Origin: Paenibacillus pini JCM 16418 | Lineage (GTDB): Bacteria; Bacillota; Bacilli; Paenibacillales; Paenibacillaceae | DNA: 64,000 nucleotides | Reading direction: 5' to 3' | Assembly: GCF_000576305.1 (NCBI RefSeq) | Contig: NZ_BAVZ01000003.1 | Span: 186,001-250,000 of the forward strand | Position numbers and translations under genes: made by a program | In this document: piece by piece, positions 26,899 to 35,818 of the stretch | Position numbering within the stretch: position 1 is the first letter of the stretch | Layout: each line of letters starts with the position of its first letter | The notes under the pieces: generated by a model | The model's input: the letters and a program-made list of their open reading frames with translations, nothing else | What the model was told of the DNA's origin: nothing | The model's database searches: none

Positions 26899-27435
26899 CT
26901 AATCCCTCTTTTCCATTTCTATTTGTTCAAAACTTGCCAATCCTTCTGCAATGGCCTCCAGCTTAGCTGTATATTCTTTAATTCCAATTTGTATGCATAT
27001 GTTATGTGCCGGTTGCATTTCATCTTTATGCCGCATATACTTCGCACTTAATCCTTCTAGTTGTTGCTCTACTTCCTGCTGCACCTGCTTCAGCCATGCA
27101 ATGACCTTATCGTTACCGGCAAACTGACCAAAATAAAGCCTCATTAAAAAATCTGACTTGAACGTATCCATCTCTAGTGGACTATATAAGTAGGAGTTAA
27201 ATTGTTCTTTTCCTTTCTCTGTAATGGAATACACATTCTTGTTAGGTCTTCCATCCTGAATGACAATTTCTTTAGTTAACAGGCCCTCCTTCTCCATACG
27301 ATGAAGCATTGGATAAATTGTTCCATAACTAGAGCTGTAGAAATACGAAAAAATATCCTCGAATTTTTGTTTGATTTCATATCCTGATAACGAGCTATTC
27401 ATAAGCATACCTAAAATGACATCATGACTGTTCAA
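26899..27435 (-). CDS. PadR-family transcriptional regulator
   Basis: 178 residues. The N-terminal winged helix (about 5-85) has the PadR hallmarks LGMLMNSSLSGYEIKQKFED, SYGTIYPMLHRMEKEGLLTK and YSITEKGKEQF. A helical C-terminal dimerisation domain (PadR_C/Vir_C2-like, about 90-178) follows. It is the first gene of a two-gene operon with the downstream exporter and probably represses it in the absence of inducer, acting on its own promoter upstream of 27435. Confidence 0.92.
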   Translation of the reverse strand: MNSHDVILGMLMNSSLSGYEIKQKFEDIFSYFYSSSYGTIYPMLHRMEKEGLLTKEIVIQDGRPNKNVYSITEKGKEQFNSYLYSPLEMDTFKSDFLMRLYFGQFAGNDKVIAWLKQVQQEVEQQLEGLSAKYMRHKDEMQPAHNICIQIGIKEYTAKLEAIAEGLASFEQIEMEKRD

Positions 27436-27595
27436 CTATGCTGCCTCCCTCACTTCCTAAGATTTTACTTCTTCAGGAAGATGCTGTTAATTTATTCCTG
27501 TTTCGAGGATTAATGTATCATTGCGATATATATCATGTCAATATATATTAAACCAGTATATACCAAATGGAAATAAGTTAAACGGTAGTTATACG

Positions 27596-27637
27596 AAAAA
27601 GACCAAACCATACTGGACGGCTTAGTCTTTTTTATAC
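27596..27637. terminator. intrinsic terminator after the DUF1801 gene
   Basis: AAAGAC.AA.CC and GG.TT.GTCTTT pair around CATACTGGA, with an A-run and a T-run on either side. It follows the stop of the reverse-strand DUF1801 gene by 9 bases. Confidence 0.75.
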
Positions 27638-27645
27638 AAAAGTGA

Positions 27646-27987
27646 TTAAAGTGAACTTGATGCCTGGCTAACCCATGACACTAGCTGAGCAGAATCAAAT
27701 GTATCGCCTTTGCGTAGCTTTCTTGTTTTTCGTTCTGGAGGACCCTCGAACATTCCCTCTGCAAAATCCATAGCAGTTGTATTGAAGATCGTAAAGCTAA
27801 CAGCATCTTTCGAATTCGAGATTGCGGCAGCGTATTTCCCATTTTTCAGAAAATGCGGCTTCTTATACTGAATCCGTTCCTGTACATCAGGTATAGCCTG
27901 AAGGACAATCTCTCGCAATTTCGTGGACAGTTCGACTTGCCATGGTTCTTTTAACGCTTCAATAAAATCTGTTACTTCTAGATTCAT
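27646..27987 (-). CDS. DUF1801 (YdhG-like) protein
   Basis: 113 residues; ATG behind AAAGGAGAG. The sequence has the DUF1801 pattern: LREIVLQAIPDVQERIQYKKP (about 24-44, shortened reading), FLKNGKYAAAIS, and a C-terminal RKLRKGDTFDSAQL block. This fold is of the SufE/frataxin-like small alpha-beta type; family function is not established, although relatives have been linked to iron metabolism. No operon partner: it is flanked by a terminator and a 40-base gap to the small membrane gene upstream. Confidence 0.8.
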   Translation of the reverse strand: MNLEVTDFIEALKEPWQVELSTKLREIVLQAIPDVQERIQYKKPHFLKNGKYAAAISNSKDAVSFTIFNTTAMDFAEGMFEGPPERKTRKLRKGDTFDSAQLVSWVSQASSSL

Positions 27988-28029
27988 TCTGGATTCTCTC
28001 CTTTATCATCTTTTATTCGAATTACAATA

Positions 28030-28206
28030 TTATATTCTTCTATTCGTCTTCTCATGGATGTATATATCAAGTGCTTTAATTCCTCTATGAGCTAATTTGA
28101 TAAATAAGATTAAACAATAAATACCTAATGCAGTTGCTCCCAAATAAAAAATAATCATGATCATCGGAAGTATTGAGAATATCCCCATAGCCGAAGTAGA
28201 ATCCAT
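28030..28206 (-). CDS. short single-helix membrane protein
   Basis: 58 residues from ATG 28206, with AAAGGATGA about nine bases upstream. After MDSTSAMGIF comes one long hydrophobic segment (about residues 8-37, SILPMIMIIFYLGATALGIY then CLILFI) and a basic tail (KLAHRGIKALDIYIHEKTNR). The pattern is typical of real short membrane proteins of Paenibacillus, but I do not recognise a family. It lies just upstream of the DUF1801 gene in the same direction and could be co-transcribed. Confidence 0.55.
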   Translation of the reverse strand: MDSTSAMGIFSILPMIMIIFYLGATALGIYCLILFIKLAHRGIKALDIYIHEKTNRRI

Positions 28207-28353
28207 CAAAAAATTTCATCCTTTCGTAGTTAACGTTATAACGAAGTCAGGTAAAGTTATCAGAGCATTTCTTAAGGTCATCCGGAAAAGTATATCGAGC
28301 ACTTCATTTCCCTATATGTAAGGTTGGTAAATTATTAACAGGCCTATAGTAGA

Positions 28354-28878
28354 TCAAAATACTTGATCCTCACTTGTTTTATGATTCGAAAACCACTGTA
28401 ATACATTATTATGGTGATTGATGATTTGAGTAGCTGTAAGCTCCGAAGAATTCCATGTACTATGAGCATCTTTAACCAGAATTACATCATAACCAAGACT
28501 AAACGCCCTCCTACAAGTTGTATCTACACAAATATCCGTTTGAATACCAGTTATAATCAATTTATTAACACCTATAGAATCGAGCTGTTCTTGAAGAGTA
28601 GTTTTATGAAATGAATCCGGTGTTTTCTTCTCAATGATGATATCCTCTTTATTTGGTGCAATTGAAGGATGAATAAACCAACTCGGTTTACCATACTCAA
28701 GTGGTGTTCCTGGGCCTTCTTCATGTTGTATATAAACGATAGGAACTCCTTTTGTTCTAGCATCCGTAATTAATTTTTGGAGCTTAGAAAGTAAGATTTC
28801 ACCTTGAAACACCGGATCAGATTCATCGAACATAGCGACTTGTACGTCAATAATTAATAGTGCACTATTCGTAGTCAT
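28354..28878 (-). CDS. isochorismatase-family cysteine hydrolase
   Basis: 174 residues; ATG behind AGGAGG. The catalytic triad is recognisable: Asp11 in LLIIDVQ, Lys in EKKTPDSF (about 84) and the nucleophile Cys in GIQTDICVDTT (about 117), with the cis-peptide ITGIQTD motif before it. This family includes nicotinamidases, isochorismatases and other amidases; the short length and lack of extra domains do not decide among them. Monocistronic by context. Substrate unknown. Confidence 0.87.
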   Translation of the reverse strand: MTTNSALLIIDVQVAMFDESDPVFQGEILLSKLQKLITDARTKGVPIVYIQHEEGPGTPLEYGKPSWFIHPSIAPNKEDIIIEKKTPDSFHKTTLQEQLDSIGVNKLIITGIQTDICVDTTCRRAFSLGYDVILVKDAHSTWNSSELTATQIINHHNNVLQWFSNHKTSEDQVF

Positions 28879-29034
28879 TTACATTAGCCTCCTAGATTTG
28901 GATTTTTTGAAAGTTGATTGTAACCGGATAACAAGTCCAATTTAGTTTCGAGTCTTTATCTAAGCTCCACAGAAAGAAATCAATTATGTATTTAGATATA
29001 TTAGTAGCACTTAAAAAAGAGACTGTAATTGTTG

Positions 29035-29712
29035 TTATCTTACGGCAGTCATATATTGATTGTAAATCATTGCTTTTAATTCATATAGCTCGTATAAAAG
29101 TTTCCTAACTTCTTCATCTTGAGAAAAAACAAATTTGTTTTTCAACTCTACAAACTTCTGGTTTGCGTGATCTGAAACTTTGTTTAATGCCCAGGGGAAT
29201 GAACATTCTTGCTCCATAACCCTTATTTCCGTTATTGCTCTCCGTAATTGTTCTCTTACAAATGAAATAGGCTCAGTTAATTTAGTTGTTTCACAATAAT
29301 TTTCATGAATTTGAACCAACTGTTGTTGAATAAATTCATCTGAAGCATCTTTTTCTATTTGCTCACCATTCATTAAGAAATGAGAATCGTTTGATTGTCG
29401 GATACTTAGATGTTGAAAGAATACAAAAAGTTCATCATATTTCATCTCTGTTACATCTTCAAAGTTACGCCAGAATAGAGATGTAGACGTAGGTAAAGGT
29501 GAATTTCTAAGAAGATAGTTAATACATTCTCCCACGTAGTTATCGTAATTGCTGATCCTTCCAAGTGATAACCATTCGGTAAAATTGTTATCTTTCTTAG
29601 CAATGATGACTACTCTTTTATCATATGAGATATACATATCGATACGAAAATGATCTGGGTTAATACTATAACTAGCCGTTTTTTGTTCCATTTCGTTAAC
29701 CAAATTATTCAT
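29035..29712 (-). CDS. protein of unknown function, 225 residues
   Basis: I do not recognise a family. The N-terminal half is mixed alpha-beta (FRIDMYISYDKRVVIIAKKD, about 22-41), and the C-terminal half (about 110-225) is almost wholly helical with heptad-like spacing (EEVRKLLYELYELKAMIYNQY near the end). No signal peptide, no membrane helix and no cysteine motif. GGAGGT lies 12 bases before the ATG, a longer gap than usual, and no better start is available. It stands alone between two divergent-free gaps. Cytoplasmic location is inferred. Confidence 0.6.
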   Translation of the reverse strand: MNNLVNEMEQKTASYSINPDHFRIDMYISYDKRVVIIAKKDNNFTEWLSLGRISNYDNYVGECINYLLRNSPLPTSTSLFWRNFEDVTEMKYDELFVFFQHLSIRQSNDSHFLMNGEQIEKDASDEFIQQQLVQIHENYCETTKLTEPISFVREQLRRAITEIRVMEQECSFPWALNKVSDHANQKFVELKNKFVFSQDEEVRKLLYELYELKAMIYNQYMTAVR

Positions 29713-29788
29713 TCGAATTATAGTACCTCCATTTCAAAGCTATGTTTACCTATTATCAAGGACGAAATTATCTAACTGAAAATGTAAA

Positions 29789-29836
29789 TAATACCAAGTA
29801 CAAAACAATGAGGAACTGTTCTGTACTTGGTATTAT
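29789..29836 (-). terminator. strong hairpin terminator after the SDR gene
   Basis: AATACCAAGTACA and TGTACTTGGTATT form a 13-bp perfect stem, extended by ACA/TGT pairs, around AATGAGGAAC. The following bases on the minus strand (ATTTACATTTTC) are only moderately T-rich. Confidence 0.7.
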
Positions 29837-29853
29837 GTAGGGAAACAATCGAT

Positions 29854-30654
29854 TTAGTTTTGACGATCGCGTACATATTTCATGATTGCACCAGCACCTG
29901 CACGAACAAGTACTCCACCATCACAGTTAATTTCTTGTCCTGTAATATATCTACCTTCATTGGATACAAGGAACGACACTAATCCAGCGATATCCTCTGG
30001 TTCACCAATAGACGGTAATAGATTGCCTTCTTCCATTAATTCCATTAATTCTTTAGAAAACTTTCTTTTAGTTGCAGGAGTTAGAATAAGCCCTGGTAAA
30101 ATAGAGTTACAGCGAATGTTGTCTTTTCCGTGCTGAGTAGCAATCGAACGTGTTAGAGACATCAATCCAGCTTTGGACGCTGAATATGCAGTACGCTCAT
30201 AATCTCCTACTTTACCATTTGCTGAAGCAGTGTTAATAATTGTGCCACCGCCAATTTTAATCATTTCTGGAATTGCATATTTACAACCTAACATAGGTCC
30301 ACGCAAGTTAATACCCATTACGCGATCCCACATTTCAACGTCCATATCTGGAACTTCTTTGTCATCAATGGGTCCCCAAGCTGCATTGTTATGAAGAATA
30401 TCTAATTTTCCAAAGGTTTGTACCGTGGTATCAATCATTGCTTTAACTTCAGCTTCTACGGAAACATCCACTTTTACAGCGATTGCTTGTCCGCCGTCAT
30501 TGGTAATGTCTTTAACCACTTGTTGCGCAGCCTCATAGTTTACATCGGCTACAACGACTGCAGCGCCATCCTCGACCAAACGCAGTACAGTTCCTAAACC
30601 AATACCAGATGCTCCTCCAGTAACAATTGCTACTTTTCCTTCTAACTTCTTCAT
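29854..30654 (-). CDS. short-chain dehydrogenase/reductase
   Basis: 266 residues from ATG 30654 (AGAGGAG six bases upstream; the in-frame TTG two codons earlier is less likely). Classical SDR: TGGASGIG cofactor motif (about 12-19), ADV acidic residue after beta-2 suggesting NAD preference, NNAAWG (about 88-93), catalytic Ser in NTASANG (about 141) and YSASK with Tyr/Lys near 156-160. The tail has the GQEINCDGG segment. The closest general role is a sugar or alcohol dehydrogenase of the cyclohexanol/glucose dehydrogenase type; substrate unknown. Confidence 0.9.
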   Translation of the reverse strand: MKKLEGKVAIVTGGASGIGLGTVLRLVEDGAAVVVADVNYEAAQQVVKDITNDGGQAIAVKVDVSVEAEVKAMIDTTVQTFGKLDILHNNAAWGPIDDKEVPDMDVEMWDRVMGINLRGPMLGCKYAIPEMIKIGGGTIINTASANGKVGDYERTAYSASKAGLMSLTRSIATQHGKDNIRCNSILPGLILTPATKRKFSKELMELMEEGNLLPSIGEPEDIAGLVSFLVSNEGRYITGQEINCDGGVLVRAGAGAIMKYVRDRQN

Positions 30655-30801
30655 ATGCAATCTCCTCTGTTTCCCTTAAGTAAAAAGGTTATTCTTGTTG
30701 TAAATTAACAGCAAAGTGTTAATGATATATATTAACCAATTCTAGCCGTCTAAATCCGTGTTCAGGATATGACTAACTGAATGTAAATATTCTTATAATA
30801 A

Positions 30802-31380
30802 TTAGACATGCCCATTGTCTATAATCCTCCTATTAAATTCCTCGCCAATCGGTGTTACTTTTCCGTCCATGCTGACTGCATTTTTTTCTTTTCGATATTG
30901 CACTAATCTGTCTTCACCCTTATTCTTGGCCCAATCAAGTAGTATGCTTCTGTCACCTTCATAACTATATAAAGGAACGCTAAATCCGCAGGATGCCTTC
31001 ACGATTTCAATGTCTGAGACAATGATTTGCCTAGTTCCTTCATATATAGTGAATTGCTCCGCTAGCTCATTCCATTCATTGGATGTTGGTAATATTACTC
31101 TTCCATTTCCATAGAGTCTTAAAATCAACGGTTTACCTTGAAAAGACATAAACATATATGTCATTCGATTATTTTCCGCTAAGTGGGCACTCGTCTCATT
31201 TCCACTCCCAGTTAAATCAAGATAAGCCACTTTATTGGGTGATAAAATTCTAAATGAATCATGTCCTTTTGGAGAAAGGTTCACATGCCCATCCGTAGCT
31301 GCTGTTCCAACAAAAAACATATGTTGTTCTTTGATAAAAGCCTCATGTTCTGGTTTCAGACTATCGTAGGATGTTCCCAT
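30802..31380 (-). CDS. pyridoxamine 5'-phosphate oxidase-like FMN-binding protein
   Basis: 192 residues from the second ATG (31380), since AGGAGG is 8 bases upstream of it and only 2 from the first. The fold pattern FFVGTAATDGHVNLSPKG...NKVAYLDLTGSGNET is typical of the split-barrel flavin-binding family (PNPOx-like, general stress protein type), where the strand after the first hairpin precedes an FMN phosphate-binding Arg/Ser segment (RLYGNGRVI, about 90-98). Cytoplasmic; specific activity unknown. Stands alone. Confidence 0.85.
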   Translation of the reverse strand: MGTSYDSLKPEHEAFIKEQHMFFVGTAATDGHVNLSPKGHDSFRILSPNKVAYLDLTGSGNETSAHLAENNRMTYMFMSFQGKPLILRLYGNGRVILPTSNEWNELAEQFTIYEGTRQIIVSDIEIVKASCGFSVPLYSYEGDRSILLDWAKNKGEDRLVQYRKEKNAVSMDGKVTPIGEEFNRRIIDNGHV

Positions 31381-31460
31381 TAACATTACCTCCTAAGTAC
31401 TTTTTGTTATATTAACATTACTTATAACAACTAATATAGTTGTATTTAGCTAGATAAACA

Positions 31461-31492
31461 AAAAAAAGAACCCTTATATGTAAGGATTCTTT
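31461..31492 (-). terminator. intrinsic terminator of the acetolactate decarboxylase gene
   Basis: Minus strand: AAAGAATCCTTA pairs with TAAGGGTTCTTT around CATA and ends in a run of eight T. It lies 38 bases after the stop codon. Confidence 0.88.
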
Positions 31493-31529
31493 CTCGTAAT
31501 ATCGCACTTAAAAGCTATTGTTTGTTTTA

Positions 31530-32396
31530 CTATTCTTTCTTATGGTCGCCTTCAACATCAATGATATCTTGAAGTTGAATCTTCGTTAGATCAGCTTCTG
31601 CAAACTCTTTCGTTTGTGGAAGCTGTACTTCGAATTGCGTGATTGGATCGATCTGTACATTAGCTTCATCAAAAGCTAGGTTAAGAATGTGACCACCAAT
31701 GGTTTTATCATCACTAACAAAGTGGAAGTGAAATCCTGGCACGTTAATTGTTGCAGCATAGTTCGGAGTGTAGAAACCTACGAATGTACCGGATACATTT
31801 TTATATTCAAATTCGACTTGTTGTTCTGCTAATACATCTTTAAGAAGACGGTACGGACGTTCTTGCTTCGGTTCGGAACGAGTTTTTAAATATGTCAATT
31901 TCACAGGCATTTTGAAAGCATAGAAGTTGTTCTTATTGTCCATTTGCTCTAATAGCTTAGCCGTAAGTTCTGTCGTGTTTGCAACATTTGTAATTTTAGC
32001 AGTCTTTTCAGCTTGAAAGTTTGTTGTAACGACGAAAGGAGTTTTCAAATCACCCTTCACTTGCGTCATTTTACCTTTGCTATCGAAACGGTAGAACTTG
32101 GAATCAATCTCAGTCAATTCTCCATCTGCACCGTTAAGCGTTCCTAGACCGAAATCACCGTGTTTTTTAACTTCATCAAGCGTAATGTCCCCATCGTATT
32201 GACCGCTCATCAAAGCATTGATCGTTGAGTATTGGAACAACTTGTTTTCTTTCTTACTCTTCTCTTGAACAATACCAACAGAATATGTTACTTGTTCGTT
32301 TTTCTGTCCATCGTTAGAAGCAGCAAATACGGTTGCTCCTAATGAACCTAATAAAACTACAGATGCAAGTGATGCTACTAATGTCTTTTTCTTCAT
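31530..32396 (-). CDS. budA: alpha-acetolactate decarboxylase, secreted form
   Basis: 288 residues; ATG behind GGAGGG. It converts 2-acetolactate to acetoin. A Sec signal peptide is present (MKKKTLVASLASVVLLGSLG, cleavage near ATVFAA at about 26). The start of the mature enzyme (LFQYSTINALMSGQYDGD, about 53-70) and the zinc site are diagnostic: His223, His225 and His236 have the spacing (x, x+2, x+13) known for the Brevibacillus enzyme, which is also secreted. No acetolactate synthase gene is adjacent; the next gene upstream is a chemoreceptor 54 bp away. Well-supported assignment. Confidence 0.93.
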   Translation of the reverse strand: MKKKTLVASLASVVLLGSLGATVFAASNDGQKNEQVTYSVGIVQEKSKKENKLFQYSTINALMSGQYDGDITLDEVKKHGDFGLGTLNGADGELTEIDSKFYRFDSKGKMTQVKGDLKTPFVVTTNFQAEKTAKITNVANTTELTAKLLEQMDNKNNFYAFKMPVKLTYLKTRSEPKQERPYRLLKDVLAEQQVEFEYKNVSGTFVGFYTPNYAATINVPGFHFHFVSDDKTIGGHILNLAFDEANVQIDPITQFEVQLPQTKEFAEADLTKIQLQDIIDVEGDHKKE

Positions 32397-32450
32397 GTGT
32401 TATAACCCTCCGGGTGATAGATTTATAGTAAAGGCATGAAGCCATACTAA

Positions 32451-34466
32451 CTAGATTTTGAATTTTTCTACATCTTGCTTCACTTGCTCAGCCGTTTGAA
32501 GAACGATATTAACTTGTTCATTGATGCGTGCAAGAGAACTTTGCTGCGTTTGTGTATCCGTAAGTGCATGTTGTGAATTCGCCGAATTAGAGTTTGAAAT
32601 ATCCGACAATGCTTCAGCTGAAGAACTAATTTCTTCTGAGCTTGCTGCGATCTCTTCTGAAGTTGCACTTAGGCTCTGGATCTCGGCATTCAGTTTAGAC
32701 ATATTATCCATAATGCCAGAGAAAAACGTGTTCACATTGTTACTGAGTGTAATACCATTACTTACTTCTGTTTTAACATCTACTAGGGCATCTACTGATT
32801 TCTTTGTTTTATCATTAATTTCAGCGATTAGACGGCTAATTTGTTTGGCTGCCTCAGATGACTGAGTCGAAAGTTTCTTCACTTCATTTGCAACGACAGA
32901 GAATCCTTTTCCAGATTCACCTGCTCTAGCTGCTTCAATACTTGCGTTTAAAGAAAGTAAATTCGTCTCCGTGGCAATGCTATTAATAATAGCGGCTATC
33001 GTACCAATTTCTTTAGCTTTATCCATTAACGATTGTACCGCTTCAGAAGAGTTGGTTAGCGCTAAATCAATGGAGTTCATTTGGTGCATCGTTTGGATTA
33101 CACTTGAACTTCCTTCATCTGCTGTTCTAAACGTTTGATCGGAAATATCGCTAATCTCAGATGCGCTACTAGCAATCGTATTAATGCCAATTGCACTTTC
33201 TTGAACGGCACGCGAAATCTCTCTTGTGCTTTGAGCTTGAGTAATCGAACCATCAGTAACTTGTTTGCTCACATCATAAATACGAGTTGCAGCTCCCGTA
33301 GTTGATGATACTTCTACATTCAGCACATCTGCTGCTTGATAGAGTCCGTGTGTACTGTTTGTTAAATTACTAACTAAATGACGGAACTGTATGGTCATCA
33401 TTTGAAAAGCTCGGGACAAGTCCCCAATCTCATCATTCGTTTTGAGCGGGACAATATCTTCTGAAAGATCGCCAGTAGCCATTTTTTCAGCTATCAATGT
33501 AATTTGTTTGATTGGTTTAACAAATATTTTATTTACGAAATAAAGAATGATACCGAGTAACAATAATGAAGCACCAATCATCAACAACGTATTTACAATA
33601 ATCGGTCCTTTGAGCTCGTCCAGATCCTTATCGTAAAGGACACCAACTATTTTCCATCCCGTTAGAGCATCTGTTGTGTATATTAATCGAGCATCTTCAC
33701 CATTAACTTGTGTTTTGTATGTACCTGATGTAGACGAGTGTATCGCCAAAATAGATTTATCTTTGGATACATCCGTTCCTGCCTTGATCGTTGGATGTGA
33801 CAGAATTTTATCCGTGCCATCAATGACATATGCAAAGCCCTTTTTTCCGATTTTTTGTGCTTTTATTGTATCTGTAAGATATTGCTTGAGTGATAAATTC
33901 ACGGCGGCAACACTGAGATTATCTTTCGTCGTTTTTGCTAGTGTAATAACTACGTTCCCTGATCCCGCTGAAACGTAAGGATCGGAAATAATGACTTTTC
34001 CTTTATTCTCCATCGCTTTCGTATACCAGACACGAGTACGTGCATCGAATCCATCTTTCATTTTAGATTGTGGCTCGATAGCGAATAATCCACTCGTTGT
34101 TGCAAATCCGATAAGTTCTGTATCATCCGTATGTACTGCTTTAAACTCTGTTAATGCTGATTGCACTTCTGTATTTGTATGAATATTATAACCATCAATT
34201 GGAGTCATCACGCCTGATGTTGGGGTTGATAAGGTTCTAGCGAGCACATCTGTGTCTTTCATAACGGGTAGTACGACGCGGTCTACAATGGTCGTTAAGT
34301 TTGTAATTTGACTGTTGGATGAACTTAACAATTGTTTTTCTAAAGAAACTACAGAATTTTTGTAAGAAAAATACCCTCCAACAACGCTAGACATTAAAAC
34401 TAGTAATAAAAATACAGTGAACTGCTTTTGACTAATCTTGAACTTGAACATGTCTTTCATCTTCAT
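32451..34466 (-). CDS. methyl-accepting chemotaxis protein with Cache sensor
   Basis: 671 residues: N-terminal membrane helix (about 13-33), extracellular double-Cache domain (about 36-285; the [12 protein letters not shown] and [12 protein letters not shown] segments are typical of Cache_1), second membrane helix (about 290-312), HAMP (about 313-365, [20 protein letters not shown]) and a long cytoplasmic signalling domain (about 385-671) with hairpin-tip sequence [20 protein letters not shown]. Ligand unknown; Cache receptors often sense amino acids or organic acids. It is monocistronic, with a terminator-like hairpin in its leader. Confidence 0.93.
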   Translation of the reverse strand: MKMKDMFKFKISQKQFTVFLLLVLMSSVVGGYFSYKNSVVSLEKQLLSSSNSQITNLTTIVDRVVLPVMKDTDVLARTLSTPTSGVMTPIDGYNIHTNTEVQSALTEFKAVHTDDTELIGFATTSGLFAIEPQSKMKDGFDARTRVWYTKAMENKGKVIISDPYVSAGSGNVVITLAKTTKDNLSVAAVNLSLKQYLTDTIKAQKIGKKGFAYVIDGTDKILSHPTIKAGTDVSKDKSILAIHSSTSGTYKTQVNGEDARLIYTTDALTGWKIVGVLYDKDLDELKGPIIVNTLLMIGASLLLLGIILYFVNKIFVKPIKQITLIAEKMATGDLSEDIVPLKTNDEIGDLSRAFQMMTIQFRHLVSNLTNSTHGLYQAADVLNVEVSSTTGAATRIYDVSKQVTDGSITQAQSTREISRAVQESAIGINTIASSASEISDISDQTFRTADEGSSSVIQTMHQMNSIDLALTNSSEAVQSLMDKAKEIGTIAAIINSIATETNLLSLNASIEAARAGESGKGFSVVANEVKKLSTQSSEAAKQISRLIAEINDKTKKSVDALVDVKTEVSNGITLSNNVNTFFSGIMDNMSKLNAEIQSLSATSEEIAASSEEISSSAEALSDISNSNSANSQHALTDTQTQQSSLARINEQVNIVLQTAEQVKQDVEKFKI

Positions 34467-34495
34467 CTAGTAAATTCTCCTCTAAGTTATAAAAA

Positions 34496-34521
34496 TAGAG
34501 ATGCCTTTTGAGCACCTCTTT
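34496..34521 (-). promoter_or_regulatory. terminator-like hairpin in the chemoreceptor leader
   Basis: Minus strand AGAGGTGC TCAAAA GGCATCTCT followed by ATTTTTAT, ending about 30 bases before the start codon. It may terminate leader transcripts or attenuate the chemoreceptor gene. No ligand-binding aptamer is evident upstream. Confidence 0.4.
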
Positions 34522-34807
34522 AAAAACAGCGTAGGAATAATAGGCTAGTCTGCTGATTCTAAGGTGTGTTTCATCATCATGAGGGATGTTGCTATATAAT
34601 CATCGGTTTCAAGCTACTAAAGTCTTAATTTGTGAGTAATATAAAACGTTTTCTATTCAAAATAGGAAAATAGTTCTAATGCACGATTAGAATAATATCA
34701 AAGAAATTAAGAAATTGCTACTAATTTCATCACACATTTTATAATCGATTAGACCTGCTTTTTTTAAGTAATCGCTTACATATAGAGGTGGATATTAGAA
34801 GACATAC

Positions 34808-34841
34808 AAAAAGAGGCAGGACTTTTCAGTTCTACCTCTCA
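34808..34841 (-). terminator. intrinsic terminator of the ribose operon
   Basis: Minus strand AGAGGTAGAACT pairs with AGTCCTGCCTCT around GAAA and ends in TTTTT. It lies 44 bases after the rbsB stop. Confidence 0.85.
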
Positions 34842-34884
34842 ACTAAATATATATTCGGTTAAATTAATATTTATTCTATTTTAT

Positions 34885-35802
34885 TTATTCTTTAGTTACT
34901 AATTTAAGTGGTGCTGGAATCGTTTTCTCAACCGTCTTACCTTGAAGAACATCCTTCGCAGCTCGTATAGCAAGCTGTCCAATTAAGTCAGGCTGTTGCG
35001 CAACAGTAGCGGTAAGTTTACCCTCTTTAATTGATTTTAGTGCATCTTCATTACCGTCAAAACCAACGACTGGTATGTTTTTACCTGAGCTTCGGATTGC
35101 TTCTATAGCCCCAAGAGCCATTTCATCGTTATGAGCGAACACAGCTTGTACATCTGGGTTACCTTGCAACAGATTCTCCATTACGTTAAGTCCTTTCGTG
35201 CGGTCGAAATCAGCGGATTGCTTCTCGATCACTTTAAGCTGTGAATCTGCTACCTGATGGAAGCCCTTTCCACGTTCACGAGTAGCGGAAGCACCGGGTA
35301 CGCCTTCTAGCTCGATAACCTTGGCTCTTTTACCGAGCTGCTCTACGATATAATCGGCGGCCATTTTACCACCTTTTACATTGTCAGAAGCAACTAACGC
35401 TTTAATATCGCCTTTATCAGCAGAACGATCCAATGTAATAACAGGTATGCCTAACGTATTCGCAGTTTGAACAACCGTCGAAATCGCAGATGAATCGGTT
35501 GGATTGATCAACAGTGCATTGACACCTTGCTGAATTAAATCGTCCACATCATTACTTTGCTTAGCTGAGTCATTCTGGGCATCAACCACGATAACCTTAA
35601 GCCCTTGTTTCTTCGCTTCAGCTACAACCCCGTCCTTAAGAGAGACAAAGAATGGATTGTTTAGTGTTGAGATCGAAAGTCCTATTTTCATCTCGTTCAG
35701 ATTGCTCGTGGCTTTGGGCTTCGCCCAGCCCGGCGGTTCAAGGGAACATCCTGTAATGATGATCAACATTAGGGACATCAGAATAAGCGATAATTTTTTC
35801 AT
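34885..35802 (-). CDS. rbsB: ribose ABC transporter substrate-binding lipoprotein
   Basis: 305 residues with a lipoprotein signal ending at IITGC (Cys19). The periplasmic-binding-protein type I fold is clear: MKIGLSISTLNNPFFVSLKDG (about 38-58, shortened), VDDLIQQGVNALLINPTDSSA, GVPGASATRERGKGF and VVGFDGNEDALKSI. It captures ribose outside the cell for RbsAC. It is the last gene of rbsRKDACB, 16 bp after rbsC. Confidence 0.93.
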   Translation of the reverse strand: MKKLSLILMSLMLIIITGCSLEPPGWAKPKATSNLNEMKIGLSISTLNNPFFVSLKDGVVAEAKKQGLKVIVVDAQNDSAKQSNDVDDLIQQGVNALLINPTDSSAISTVVQTANTLGIPVITLDRSADKGDIKALVASDNVKGGKMAADYIVEQLGKRAKVIELEGVPGASATRERGKGFHQVADSQLKVIEKQSADFDRTKGLNVMENLLQGNPDVQAVFAHNDEMALGAIEAIRSSGKNIPVVGFDGNEDALKSIKEGKLTATVAQQPDLIGQLAIRAAKDVLQGKTVEKTIPAPLKLVTKE

Positions 35803-35818
35803 GTGAGTACATCCCTTC

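Larger units (their letters stand above)
34467..34884. other. intergenic region with leader hairpin and rbs terminator
   Basis: 418 bases with no gene. It contains the leader of the chemoreceptor gene with a terminator-like hairpin near its start codon, and the terminator of the ribose operon at the other side. The middle 250 bases are A+T-rich and show no repeat or known riboswitch core that I can recognise. Confidence 0.5.

Noticed and set aside
34467-34800. c-di-GMP riboswitch in the chemoreceptor leader
   Set aside because: The conserved GEMM core and tetraloop-receptor sequences are not present; only a simple hairpin is visible.
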